DNA of 64,000 nucleotides from Isoptericola variabilis 225. GTDB taxonomy: Bacteria > Actinomycetota > Actinomycetes > Actinomycetales > Cellulomonadaceae. The stretch spans positions 2,604,001-2,668,000 of the forward strand of contig NC_015588.1 of NCBI RefSeq assembly GCF_000215105.1, in the 5' to 3' direction. Each line of letters starts with the position of its first letter. The stretch's first letter is position 1. A program made the position numbers and the translations under genes. Below, in pieces: positions 47,677 through 55,622 of this stretch. The notes under the pieces are model-generated. The model was not told where the DNA came from. It ran no database searches and worked only from the letters and a program-made list of their open reading frames with translations.

Positions 47677-48861
47677 GTGCCCCGCCCGACCCTCGCCCCA
47701 CCGACGACGACGTCCCCGACGCTCGGCCCGACGTCGCGCGAGCTCGCGCGCCTCGTCCTCGTCCACGGGCCGATCTCCCGGGCGGAGCTCGGCCGCCGTC
47801 TCGACCTCTCGCCGGCCAGCCTGACCCGGCTGAGCAAGCCGTTCCTCGAGCGCGGCCTCTTCGTCGAGTCGGCCGCCGAGCACGGGCTCACCGGTCGCCC
47901 GACCCGCCCGCTCGACGTGCGCGTCGACGCGGCACGTTTCGCCGGCGTCAAGGTCACGGGCGACGCGGCGTTCGGCGTCGTGACCGACCTGCGCTCGACG
48001 CCGCTCGCGAGCGCCGAGCGCGCCCTGCCCGGGCACGCGCCGGAGGAGGTCGTGCGACTCGTGGCCCAGCTCGTCCGCGAGCTGGTCGCGGTGTCCGACG
48101 GCGCGTCCGACGCGCCGCTCACGGGGCTCGGGGTGAGCGTGGGCGGCAACGTCGAGGGCGGGCGCGTCGTCACGCGCGCCCCGTTCCTCGGGTGGCGCGA
48201 CGTCCTGCTCGCCGACCTGCTCGAGGGCGAGACCGGCCTGCCGACGACGGTCGAGAACGACGTCACCGCGCTGACGACGGCCGAGCAGTGGTTCGGCCCG
48301 GCGCGCGACGTCAGCTCGTTCGCCGTCGTGACGATCGGGGCGGGCGTCGGCTACGGGCTCGTGGTCGCCGACCGCGTCATCGTCACCCCCGACACCGGGC
48401 TCGGGCTCGGCGGGCACGTGCCGCTCGACCCCGACGGTCCGCGCTGCCCCGACGGCCACCCCGGGTGCTCGACGGCGATGCTCGCCGCGCCGAGCATCGC
48501 CGCCTCGGCCGGCGCCGCGCTCGGCCGCGAGATCACCTACGACGAGGTGCTGCGGCTCGCGGCCGCGGGCGACCCCGCCGCGACGGCGGTGACCGAGGCG
48601 TCCGGGCGGGCGCTCGGCCGCCTGCTCGGCCACATCGCCAACCTGGCGCTCGTCGACACGATCGTGCTCTCGGGCGAGGGCATCGGTCTGTGGGACGTCG
48701 TGGGCGACGTCGCACGCGAGCGCCTCGACGCCGACCGCGACCCCGAGGCGACGCCCGTGACCCTGCACGTCGACGACTCCGGCTTCGTCGCCTGGGCGCG
48801 CGGCGCCGCGGCGACCGCCATCCAGGCGGCCGTGCACACGCTGCGGCTGCCGGGGACGTGA
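47677..48861 (+). CDS. ROK family transcriptional regulator
   Basis: A 394-residue repressor. Residues about 15-75 form a winged helix (ARLVLVHGPISRAELGRRL; LSPASLTRLSKPFLERG). The ROK sugar-binding domain follows with VSVGGNVEGG, VENDVTALTTAEQWF and TIGAGVGYG. The zinc-site region reads CPDGHPGC, so the second of the three cysteines usual in ROK proteins is Asp. It is divergent from the GH36 operon, which it most likely represses in the absence of substrate. GTG 47644 is an alternative start, but it overlaps the operon -35. Confidence 0.9.
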   Translation: MPRPTLAPPTTTSPTLGPTSRELARLVLVHGPISRAELGRRLDLSPASLTRLSKPFLERGLFVESAAEHGLTGRPTRPLDVRVDAARFAGVKVTGDAAFGVVTDLRSTPLASAERALPGHAPEEVVRLVAQLVRELVAVSDGASDAPLTGLGVSVGGNVEGGRVVTRAPFLGWRDVLLADLLEGETGLPTTVENDVTALTTAEQWFGPARDVSSFAVVTIGAGVGYGLVVADRVIVTPDTGLGLGGHVPLDPDGPRCPDGHPGCSTAMLAAPSIAASAGAALGREITYDEVLRLAAAGDPAATAVTEASGRALGRLLGHIANLALVDTIVLSGEGIGLWDVVGDVARERLDADRDPEATPVTLHVDDSGFVAWARGAAATAIQAAVHTLRLPGT

Positions 48862-48883
48862 GCTCCCGCACCGGACGCCCCGA

Positions 48884-48889
48884 TAGGCT
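48884..48889 (+). promoter_or_regulatory. Leaderless -10 element for gtrA
   Basis: TAGGCT, 7 bases, then ATG 48897. It sits just after the ROK stop. Confidence 0.55.
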
Positions 48890-48896
48890 GGCGCGC

Positions 48897-49355
48897 ATGT
48901 CGCGCCCCGCTGTCCCCCGGCTGCGCGCCCCCTGGTACCGGGTCGCGGAGATCGCGCGGTTCGGGTCGGTGGGGCTGCTCGCCTACGTCGTCGACATCGG
49001 CGTCTTCAACCTGCTGCGCTTCGGGCCCGGCGAGCTGCTCGGGGAGAAGCCGCTGACGGCCAAGGTGGTGTCGGTCGCGGTCGCGACGCTCGTGGCCTGG
49101 GTCGGCAACCGGTACTGGACGTTCGCGCGGCAGCGCACCCGGAGGCGCGGCCGGGAGCTGACCCTGTTCGTGCTCGTCAACCTCGGCGGCATGGCGATCG
49201 CGGTCGGGTGCCTCGCCGTCTCGCACTACGTGCTCGGGCTGACCTCGCCGCTCGCCGACAACGTCTCCGCCAACGGCGTCGGCCTCGTGCTCGGGACCGT
49301 GTTCCGCTACGTCATGTATCGGCGGTTCGTCTTCACCGGAGCCGCCCGCACCTGA
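48897..49355 (+). CDS. GtrA-like membrane protein
   Basis: A 152-residue protein with four membrane helices of the GtrA family (IARFGSVGLLAYVVDIGVFN; VAWVGNRYWTFARQ; FRYVMYRRFVF). GtrA proteins flip polyprenyl-phosphate-linked sugars across the membrane. It could move the donor made by the polyprenyl-phosphate synthase at 19036-20136, but that pairing is a guess. In mycobacteria a GtrA gene is beside purK; here the sugar cassette lies between. Confidence 0.88.
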   Translation: MSRPAVPRLRAPWYRVAEIARFGSVGLLAYVVDIGVFNLLRFGPGELLGEKPLTAKVVSVAVATLVAWVGNRYWTFARQRTRRRGRELTLFVLVNLGGMAIAVGCLAVSHYVLGLTSPLADNVSANGVGLVLGTVFRYVMYRRFVFTGAART

Positions 49356-49370
49356 CTGCACCCGCCCCTC

Positions 49371-49445
49371 CGTTGTGGGCGTGATTTCTGGGGTCGAGAA
49401 CCAGGACGATCCGGACACAAAGGGCCAGAAATCACGCCCACAACG
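49371..49445. repeat. 75-bp perfect inverted repeat with 21-bp arms
   Basis: Bases 49371-49391 (cgttgtgggcgtgatttct, then gg) are the exact reverse complement of 49425-49445, with a 33-base spacer. It lies between the convergent gtrA and kinase stops. Its arms are not related in sequence to the elements at 53.7-55.5 kb. It may be a two-way terminator or a dispersed palindrome; a 33-base loop is long for a terminator. Confidence 0.8.
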
Positions 49446-49460
49446 CTGCTGCGGTCGGGC

Positions 49461-50798
49461 TCAGTCGTGGTGGAGCCAGCCGCGACGGCGGCCGCGGCTC
49501 GAGATCGTCGTCCCCGGCGGGAGCACGACCTTCGGGTCGAGCGTCTTCGGCACGCCCGCGAGGAACAGCGCGAACACGGGCGGACGGCGCTGCGCGAGCT
49601 CGAGGCGCCCGCCGTCGGCCGCGGCGAGGTCCCGCGCGAGCGCGAGCCCGAGGCCCGTGCTGCCGCCCGTCGTCGTGCCGCGCTCGAAGATCCGCGGCGC
49701 GATCTCGTCGGAGACCCCCGGCCCCTCGTCGGAGACCTCGATCGCGACCGCGCCGGTCGTGCCCGACGGGCGCGAGCGGACCGTCGTCGTCCCGGCGCCG
49801 TACTTGAGCGAGTTCTCGAGCAGCGTCGCGATGATCTGGGCGAGCGCGCCCGGGGTGGCCAGGACCCGCTGGTCGTGCGGGACGTCGAACACGAGGTCGC
49901 GACCCGCGCGCTCGAACGTGGGCTGCCACTCCTCCTCCTGCTGGTGCAGCACGTCCCACAGGTCGACGGCCTCGGTCGTGCCGCCCTGGGCCCGGCGCGA
50001 CGCCGCGAGGAGGTCGTCGACGACGCTCACGAGCCGCTCGACCTGCTCGAGCGAGATGCGCGCCTCCTCGACGACCTCGGGGTCCTGGGAGGAGAGCATG
50101 ATCTCCTCGAGCCGCATCGTCAGGGCGGTGAGCGGCGTGCGGAGCTGGTGCGAGGCGTCCTGCGTGAACTGCCGCTCGGCCGCGAGGCGCCCCGCGAGCC
50201 GGTCGGCGCTGCGCGCCAGCTCGGCCGCGACCAGGTCGATCTCCTCCACGCCCGACGGCTCGAGCCGCGGGCGCACCTGGCCCGAGCCGAGCTGCTCGGC
50301 CGACGCCGCGAGGTAGACCAGCGGCGCGGACAGGCGGTTCGCCTGCCACACCGCGACCGCGACGCCGGCCGCGACGGCGACGACCGCGGCGATCACGACG
50401 AGCACCACGGCCTGCGCGACCTTGACGTACGCGCCCACGGCCGACGCGACCATGACGACGCCGGCCCGCGCGGGCGTCGTCGCGCCCCACTCGATCTTCG
50501 GCCCGGTGACGGGTTCGCCCCGCTCGATCACCGTGCCGTCCGGCATGCTGATCGTGATGTGCGCCGGCAGGTCGCCCGCGCGGCCCTCGACCGCGCTGTC
50601 GAGCAGCGCGTCCGTCGGCAGCTCGCCGCGCTCGATCGCCCGGTCGACGGCGTTCGCGAGCACGGCGCCGCGGTCGTTGATGCGCTGCGACTCGCTGCTC
50701 AGGACGAGCTGGCCCGCGAAGAAGCCCAGCGGGATGCCGAGCAGCAGCACCGCGACGGCGACCGCGGAGATGGTCGCCAGCAGGACGCGGCGGCGCAC
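49461..50798 (-). CDS. Two-component sensor histidine kinase, HisKA type
   Basis: A 445-residue kinase. Two membrane helices (about residues 7-30 and 125-152) flank a short external domain; then a HAMP-like linker, the H-box FTQDASHQLRTPLTAL, the N-box LLENSLKYG and the G-boxes VSDEGPGVSDE and GSTGLGLALARDLA. It starts at GTG 50798, 3 bases after the regulator stop, so both are on one transcript. The signal is unknown. Confidence 0.93.
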   Translation of the reverse strand: MRRRVLLATISAVAVAVLLLGIPLGFFAGQLVLSSESQRINDRGAVLANAVDRAIERGELPTDALLDSAVEGRAGDLPAHITISMPDGTVIERGEPVTGPKIEWGATTPARAGVVMVASAVGAYVKVAQAVVLVVIAAVVAVAAGVAVAVWQANRLSAPLVYLAASAEQLGSGQVRPRLEPSGVEEIDLVAAELARSADRLAGRLAAERQFTQDASHQLRTPLTALTMRLEEIMLSSQDPEVVEEARISLEQVERLVSVVDDLLAASRRAQGGTTEAVDLWDVLHQQEEEWQPTFERAGRDLVFDVPHDQRVLATPGALAQIIATLLENSLKYGAGTTTVRSRPSGTTGAVAIEVSDEGPGVSDEIAPRIFERGTTTGGSTGLGLALARDLAAADGGRLELAQRRPPVFALFLAGVPKTLDPKVVLPPGTTISSRGRRRGWLHHD

Positions 50799-50801
50799 GT
50801 C

Positions 50802-51485
50802 TCAGCTCTGGCCGAGCTCGAACCGGAAGCCGAGTCCCCGGACGGTCGAGACGTACCGCGGGGAGTTCGCGTCGTCGCCGAGCTTGCGGCGCAGCCACGA
50901 GACGTGCATGTCGAGCGTCTTGGTCGAGCCGACCGGGTCGGAGCCCCAGACGTCGCGCATGAGGGTGTCGCGCAGCACGACCGAGCCCGCGTTGGCGACG
51001 AGCACCTTGAGCAGGTCGAACTCCTTGGTCGTCAGGTGCAGCTCACGCTCGCCCTGGAACGCCCGGTGCGCGGCGACGTCGACGCGCACGTCCTGCGCGC
51101 GCAGCTCCTCGTCCTCCGTCGTCTCGCCGTGGGTGCGGCGCAGCAGCGCCCGGACCCGGGCAAGCAGCTCGGCCAGCCGGAACGGCTTCGTGACGTAGTC
51201 GTCCGCACCAGCATCGAGGCCGACCACCAGGTCGACCTCGTCAGCGCGTGCCGTGAGCACCAGGACCGGGACGCTCAACCCCTTGGCCCGGATCTCCCGC
51301 GCGACGTCCAGCCCGTCCATGTCCGGAAGGCCCAGGTCGAGGACCACGATGTCCGCGTTCCCGGCGTTGTCAACGGCCCCTTGACCTGTTCCTTGCACCA
51401 CGACGTCGTAACCCTCACGTGTGAGAGCTCGCGCCAAAGGCTCGGCAATCGCCGGGTCGTCCTCGGCCAGCAGTACGTGGGTCAT
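50802..51485 (-). CDS. Two-component response regulator, OmpR/PhoB type
   Basis: A 227-residue regulator. The receiver has LLAEDDPAI, the phospho-acceptor in VVLDLGLPDMDG, LTARADE and YVTKPFR; the winged-helix DNA-binding domain ends in DMHVSWLRRKLG and TVRGLGFRFEL. Start ATG 51485 follows TAGCAT by 6 bases (leaderless). It is paired with the kinase just downstream. Confidence 0.94.
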   Translation of the reverse strand: MTHVLLAEDDPAIAEPLARALTREGYDVVVQGTGQGAVDNAGNADIVVLDLGLPDMDGLDVAREIRAKGLSVPVLVLTARADEVDLVVGLDAGADDYVTKPFRLAELLARVRALLRRTHGETTEDEELRAQDVRVDVAAHRAFQGERELHLTTKEFDLLKVLVANAGSVVLRDTLMRDVWGSDPVGSTKTLDMHVSWLRRKLGDDANSPRYVSTVRGLGFRFELGQS

Positions 51486-51491
51486 TCCCCC

Positions 51492-51497
51492 ATGCTA
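51492..51497 (-). promoter_or_regulatory. Leaderless -10 element for the OmpR-type regulator
   Basis: TAGCAT on the minus strand, 6 bases (gggggaa region), then ATG 51485. A GGGGGA run touches the start codon, too close to serve as a normal ribosome site. Confidence 0.45.
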
Positions 51498-51643
51498 GCC
51501 GTATCGACCCAGGTCCCCGAGTCGTCCCCGCACCGCGCGTCTTTGCCAAGTCGTCGCCTCCGCGAGACCGCGTACGACCACGGTCGCAGCCGGGCGCCGT
51601 CGTGCTGCGACCGCGGGGGGACGCACCGCGCGCCGCGCGGGCC

Positions 51644-51649
51644 TAGCCT
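51644..51649 (+). promoter_or_regulatory. Leaderless -10 element for the NarL-type system
   Basis: TAGCCT, 6 bases, then ATG 51656. No ribosome site. Confidence 0.5.
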
Positions 51650-51655
51650 CGCACC

Positions 51656-53059
51656 ATGTCCTGGTACGAGCGCGCCACCCGATGGTTCGAGACGCACCGG
51701 TTCGGGATCGACGTCGTGCTCGCCGCGTTCTTCGGCCTCTTCGTCGTCACGACCTCGGCCAACGTCTTCACGACCGGCGACCCCTGGGACGGGCGCGGCG
51801 GCATCATGCTGTGGTCCGCGCTGCTCGTCGTGCCGCTCGCGTGGCGCCGCACGCACCCCGTGGCCTCGGCCGTCGCGGTGTACGCGGTCGCGCTGTCGCA
51901 CATGCTCGCGGGCTACCCGATCCTGCTGCCCGCCGACGTCGCGGTGCTCGTCGCGCTCTACGCCGTCACGGTCCACGGCCCGTCGTGGTCGCACCGCGTC
52001 GCGATGGCCTCGACGCTGGCCGGCTGCCTGCTCCTCACCGTGGCGCTCGCCGTGCACAGCCGCTCGATGCTGGGCCTTCTCGACGCCCTGCCCGTCTCCG
52101 TCTTCTGCGCGATGAGCGCGCTCGTCGTGTGGGCGTTCGCGCTCGTGCGGCGCTCGCGGCGCGTGACGCTCGAGGCGCTGCGCGACCGCGCGCGCCGCCT
52201 CGAGATCGAGCGCGACCAGCAGGCGCAGATCGCGACGGCGGCCGAGCGCGCCCGCATCGCGCGCGAGATGCACGACATCGTCGCCCACTCGCTGTCGATC
52301 GTCGTCGCACAGGCCGACGGCGGCCGGTACGCCGCGGCGTCCGACCCCGACGCCGCCGTGCGCTCGCTCGGTGTCATCAGCGAGACCGGGCGGGCCGCGC
52401 TGGCCGACATGCGCCGCCTGCTCGGCGTCCTGCGGTCCGACGACGGCGGTACCTCCGCGGCGGTCCGCGCCGCCCCCGAGGGGTCGGCCGCGGGGCACGG
52501 GCCGCGCGGCGAGAGCGCGGCCCGCCCCGCGGGGGCTGCGCCGTCGGTCACCGCGCCGCTGGCGCCGCAGCCGGACGACGCCGACGTCGAGCCCCTCGTG
52601 ACGCAGGCGCGCGACGCCGGGATGCAGGTCTCGCTCGTGCGCGTCGGCACGCCGCGGCGGCTGCCGCCCGGCGCGGGCCTGACGCTGCACCGCGTCTGCC
52701 AGGAGGCCCTGACGAACGTGCGCAAGCACGCCGGCCCCGACCCGCGCGTCACCGTCGTCCTGCGCTGGGCCGAGCGGGACGTCGAGCTCGAGGTGTCCGA
52801 CGACGGGCGCGGCGCCGCCGCGGCGGACGAGCCCGGCGCGGCCTCCGACGAACCGGGGTACGGGCTGCTCGGCATGCGCGAGCGCGCGGCCGTGTTCGGC
52901 GGCACGGTCACCGCCGGCCCGCGCCCGGGCGGCGGCTGGCGGGTACGGTTCACGATGCCGGTGCCGCCCGCCGCGGACGACCCCGACGAGACCGACGACG
53001 ACGCGCCCGAGGCGAGCTCCGCCGTCGGGCAGCACGACCCGAGCACGGAGGTCCGATGA
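51656..53059 (+). CDS. Two-component sensor histidine kinase, HisKA_3 (NarL) type
   Basis: A 467-residue kinase with four or five N-terminal membrane helices and no large external domain, so the signal is probably sensed in the membrane. The phospho-acceptor helix is [19 protein letters not shown], and the ATPase domain has [17 protein letters not shown] and VSDDGRG plus [17 protein letters not shown] Gly/Ala/Pro-rich insertion of about 50 residues lies between them. ATGA overlap couples it to the regulator. Confidence 0.93.
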   Translation: MSWYERATRWFETHRFGIDVVLAAFFGLFVVTTSANVFTTGDPWDGRGGIMLWSALLVVPLAWRRTHPVASAVAVYAVALSHMLAGYPILLPADVAVLVALYAVTVHGPSWSHRVAMASTLAGCLLLTVALAVHSRSMLGLLDALPVSVFCAMSALVVWAFALVRRSRRVTLEALRDRARRLEIERDQQAQIATAAERARIAREMHDIVAHSLSIVVAQADGGRYAAASDPDAAVRSLGVISETGRAALADMRRLLGVLRSDDGGTSAAVRAAPEGSAAGHGPRGESAARPAGAAPSVTAPLAPQPDDADVEPLVTQARDAGMQVSLVRVGTPRRLPPGAGLTLHRVCQEALTNVRKHAGPDPRVTVVLRWAERDVELEVSDDGRGAAAADEPGAASDEPGYGLLGMRERAAVFGGTVTAGPRPGGGWRVRFTMPVPPAADDPDETDDDAPEASSAVGQHDPSTEVR

Positions 53060-53727
53060 CCAGCCCCATCCGCGTCGCGCTCGTCGATGACCAGCAGCTC
53101 GTCCGCGCGGGCTTCCGCATGGTCATCGACTCGCAGCCCGACCTCGAGGTCGTCGTGGAGGCCGGCGACGGCGCGCAGGCGCTGCGGCTGCTCGCGTCGC
53201 ACGCGGTCGACGTCGTCCTCATGGACGTGCGCATGCCGAACCTCGACGGGCTGTCAGCGACCGCGCGGCTGACGGCGGCCGACGACGCACCGCGCGTCAT
53301 CGTGCTCACGACGTTCGACCTCGACGAGTACGTCCTCGAGGCGATCCGCAGTGGCGCGAGCGGGTTCCTGCTCAAGGACGCGCCGCCCGAGGAGATGCTC
53401 GCCGCGATCCGGACGGTGCACCGCGGCGACGCCGTCATCGCGCCGTCCTCGACCCGGCGGCTGCTCGAGCACCTCGTGGGCGTGCTGCCCGCCGAGGGCT
53501 CGACCGTGGGGCACCCGGGGCTCGACGAGCTCACCGAGCGCGAGCGCGAGGTGCTCGTGCTCATGGCGCGCGGGCGCTCGAACGCCGAGATCGCCGACGA
53601 GCTGTACGTCGCCGAGGCGACCGTGAAGACGCACGTCGGGCGGATCCTCGCCAAGCTCGGCGTGCGCGACCGCGTGCAGGCCGTCGTCGCCGCGTACGAG
53701 GCGGGCCTGGTCCGCCCCGGCGCCTGA
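53056..53727 (+). CDS. Two-component response regulator, NarL/LuxR type
   Basis: A 223-residue regulator. The receiver has [13 protein letters not shown], the acceptor Asp in [13 protein letters not shown] and [10 protein letters not shown]; the C-terminal LuxR helix-turn-helix is [15 protein letters not shown], then [20 protein letters not shown]. It works with the upstream kinase. The ABC transporter about 1.9 kb downstream may be a target, as HK-RR-ABC groups often respond to cell-wall stress, but this is inference. Confidence 0.94.
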   Translation: MTSPIRVALVDDQQLVRAGFRMVIDSQPDLEVVVEAGDGAQALRLLASHAVDVVLMDVRMPNLDGLSATARLTAADDAPRVIVLTTFDLDEYVLEAIRSGASGFLLKDAPPEEMLAAIRTVHRGDAVIAPSSTRRLLEHLVGVLPAEGSTVGHPGLDELTEREREVLVLMARGRSNAEIADELYVAEATVKTHVGRILAKLGVRDRVQAVVAAYEAGLVRPGA

Positions 53728-53740
53728 GCGAGCCTCCCAC

Positions 53741-53790
53741 GAGTTGTCAGGCCCAGGCCGGGATATACGCGGGCGTGGACCTGACACCTC
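53741..53790. repeat. Palindromic intergenic element, copy 1
   Basis: 50 bases beginning GAGTTGTCAGG. A 42-bp core runs from TGTCAGG to CCTGACA (53745-53786) with 13 of the 15 outer arm positions paired and the centre GATATAC. Confidence 0.8.
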
Positions 53791-53801
53791 GCGAGTCCCA
53801 C

Positions 53802-53851
53802 GAGTTGTCAGGCTCAGGCTGGGGTATACGTGAGCCTGGACCTGACAGGTT
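53802..53851. repeat. Palindromic intergenic element, copy 2
   Basis: Same 42-bp core length (53806-53847), centre GGTATAC, 13 of 15 arm positions paired. It stands 11 bases after copy 1 and upstream of the PPOX-type gene. Confidence 0.8.
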
Positions 53852-53873
53852 CCGCACACACAGGAGGAATGCC

Positions 53874-54272
53874 GTGCCGAAGCCGCCCCTGCCCCCCGAC
53901 GTCGTCGACAAGCTGCGAGGCCCGAACCCTGCCGTGATGGCGACCGTCACCCCGACGGGTGCACCGGTCTCCGTCGCCACCTGGTACCTGTGGGACGACG
54001 ACGAACGCCGCGTGCTGCTGAACCTCGACGCCACCCGGAAGCGCCTCGACCACCTGCGCAAGGAGCCGCGCGTCGGGCTCACGGTGCTCGACGGCGAGAA
54101 CTGGTACCACCACGTGAGCCTGCGCGGGACGGTGGACCTCGTGGACGACACCGACCTCGCCGACATCGACCGCCTCGCCGTCCACTACACGGGCCAGCCG
54201 TACGCGAACCGGACGAGCCCCCGCGTCACGGCCTGGATGACGGTGACGGGCTACCACGTCTGGCCGTCCTGA
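53874..54272 (+). CDS. F420/FMN-dependent PPOX-class protein
   Basis: A 132-residue split-barrel flavin or F420-binding protein of the pyridoxamine-phosphate-oxidase-like class (TIGR03618-like). It has AVMATVTPTGAPVSVATWYL, RRVLLNLDATRKRLDHLR and LTVLDGENWYHHVSLRG. Members reduce varied substrates with F420H2 or FMN; no substrate can be named. GTG 53874 has AGGAGGA 5 bases upstream. Palindromic elements lie on both sides. Confidence 0.82.
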   Translation: MPKPPLPPDVVDKLRGPNPAVMATVTPTGAPVSVATWYLWDDDERRVLLNLDATRKRLDHLRKEPRVGLTVLDGENWYHHVSLRGTVDLVDDTDLADIDRLAVHYTGQPYANRTSPRVTAWMTVTGYHVWPS

Positions 54273-54284
54273 CCCACGTTCCTG

Positions 54285-54334
54285 GAGTTGTCAGGTCCAC
54301 GCCGCGGTATGCCCCGGCGTGAACCTGACAACTC
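54285..54334. repeat. Palindromic intergenic element, copy 3
   Basis: The best-paired copy: GAGTTGTCAGGTCCACGCC (54285-54303) against its complement at 54316-54334 with one mismatch in 19. It fills the gap between the convergent PPOX-type and DUF559 stops. Confidence 0.85.
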
Positions 54335-54337
54335 GGC

Positions 54338-55270
54338 TCAGGAGAACAGGTGGCGCCGGACGATCGCGAGCACGCGCTCGGGCTCGTACCGCGCCGCCAT
54401 CGCGGGCAGGCGGATCCGCACCGTCCTCGTGTCGGCGCCGATCTCGGCGTCGCGCAGCAGGTCGTCGTACCAGCGATCGCGCTCGATGTGGCCGATGCCG
54501 TCGATCTCGACGACGAACCGGCGCCCGCCGGGCAGAACCCACTCGACGTCGAGGAAGCGCCGCAATCCCCGCGCGTCCGTCCGGACGGACTGTCGGAACG
54601 GCTCCGGCAGGCGCGCACGGCGGCACAGCCGCGCGAAGTCGATCTCCGCGAGCGAGTCCGCTCCGCCGGCGATGTCCGCGAGCGCGTGCCGCATCACCGC
54701 CCGGTGCCGCACGGCGCCGACCTCGTCGAGCATCGTCCGGAGCTCGGCCGGCGTCGCGAGGCGCTGCTGCACGACGGCCGCCACGAGGCCTGCGGCGGTC
54801 CGCCACGACCGCTGCCACGCGGCCGCGTCGACGGCCGCCCGCGCCACCGTGTGGACCGGCAGACCGTCCACCTCGACGACGTGGTCGTCGCGCAGCCGCC
54901 GCGACTCGTGCACCGTCAGCCACGGGTGCCGGTCGGGCGTCGCACCGCGCGGGACGACGACGTGGATCGGCTCCCGGAACCAGTTCTCGATGCCGTGCAC
55001 CTCGAGCGCCGACCACGCACCGATGACGCTGCCTCGCGGTGCACCGAGCACCGCTGCCCAGCGCTTCGCCGACCTCGACAGCGGGCCGCGGTGCGTGACC
55101 AGCACCTGCTCGCTGAGCGATCGCCACCGCAAGGCTCGCACATGGAGGCGGACGTGGTCGTCCCGCACCCCGAGGGCGGCCAGCTGGGCACGCGTCACCA
55201 CCCTGCTCTGCCTGCGCAGCAACGGGCTCAGTCCTGGGACGGCGGTGTACACCCGTGAGGAGCCGGTCAT
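54338..55270 (-). CDS. DUF559-type endonuclease-fold protein with N-terminal AbiEi-like helix-turn-helix
   Basis: A 310-residue protein. Residues about 15-60 look like the winged helix seen in AbiEi-like antitoxins (RQSRVVTRAQLAALGV). The C-terminal 100 residues resemble the DUF559/Vsr-like PD-(D/E)XK fold: LDVEWVLPGGRRFVVEIDG, with an acidic residue, a later VEIDG strand and a Tyr/Asp-rich helix (ERDRWYDDLLRDAEI). It may cut DNA, but all catalytic residues cannot be confirmed by eye. ATG 55270 has no ribosome site; ATG 55282 and GTG 55252 are alternatives. Palindromic elements lie at both ends. Confidence 0.7.
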   Translation of the reverse strand: MTGSSRVYTAVPGLSPLLRRQSRVVTRAQLAALGVRDDHVRLHVRALRWRSLSEQVLVTHRGPLSRSAKRWAAVLGAPRGSVIGAWSALEVHGIENWFREPIHVVVPRGATPDRHPWLTVHESRRLRDDHVVEVDGLPVHTVARAAVDAAAWQRSWRTAAGLVAAVVQQRLATPAELRTMLDEVGAVRHRAVMRHALADIAGGADSLAEIDFARLCRRARLPEPFRQSVRTDARGLRRFLDVEWVLPGGRRFVVEIDGIGHIERDRWYDDLLRDAEIGADTRTVRIRLPAMAARYEPERVLAIVRRHLFS

Positions 55271-55357
55271 GGACCCGACCATGGCCGGTGCGCCCGCGCA
55301 CGGGCCGACGTCGGGCACCGTGCTGTGGACGACGGACACCTGGGGGCGACCTCCCCC

Positions 55358-55387
55358 GTTGTCAGGCCCACGCCGCGGTATGCACGC
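55358..55387. repeat. Palindromic intergenic element, copy 4 (left half only)
   Basis: GTTGTCAGGCCCACGCCGCG then GTATGCACGC; close to copy 3 for about 26 bases, then unrelated bases replace the right arm. A decayed or truncated copy, 13 bases before copy 5. Confidence 0.65.
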
Positions 55388-55400
55388 TCCCGGCAACGCC

Positions 55401-55450
55401 GAGTTGTCAGCACCACGCAGGGGTATACCCCGGCGTGACCCTGACAAGTC
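55401..55450. repeat. Palindromic intergenic element, copy 5
   Basis: Core 55405-55446, 42 bases long as in copies 1-3, with the perfect centre GGGGTATACCCC. Confidence 0.8.
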
Positions 55451-55462
55451 CCCCGGGGTGGG

Positions 55463-55480
55463 GTCATACCTGGGTATGAC
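55463..55480. promoter_or_regulatory. Possible operator upstream of the ABC transporter
   Basis: GTCATACC, two bases (TG), GGTATGAC: a perfect 8-bp inverted repeat, 143 bases before the ABC start codon. It could bind a regulator such as the NarL-type protein encoded upstream; this is a guess. Confidence 0.35.
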
Positions 55481-55536
55481 GCGGGCGGCGGCGACAACCA
55501 GCCGCTGGGCCGACGCGGCGCCCACCAGCGCCGACG

Positions 55537-55542
55537 TAGCGT
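55537..55542 (+). promoter_or_regulatory. Candidate -10 element for the ABC transporter
   Basis: TAGCGT on the plus strand would give a leader of about 74 bases before GTG 55623. Confidence 0.3.
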
Positions 55543-55622
55543 CGTCGGTGTCCTGGGGAGCCTGCCTGAAGCGGGCGCCCCGGGGCACCAGGACATCTGA
55601 CGCAGAGACCGGAGAGACCGCC

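Larger units (their letters stand above)
55271..55622. other. 352-bp intergenic region with palindromes
   Basis: No gene is supported here. It holds copies 4 (half) and 5 of the palindromic element, an 8-bp inverted repeat at 55463-55480, a possible TAGCGT -10 at 55537-55542 and the GGAGAG ribosome site of the ABC gene. Confidence 0.6.

Noticed and set aside
53741..55450. CRISPR array
   Set aside because: The repeats are palindromic, unevenly spaced, separated by whole genes, and no cas gene is present.
53741..55450. Insertion sequence or integron
   Set aside because: No transposase or integrase gene and no target-site duplication visible; short palindromes only.
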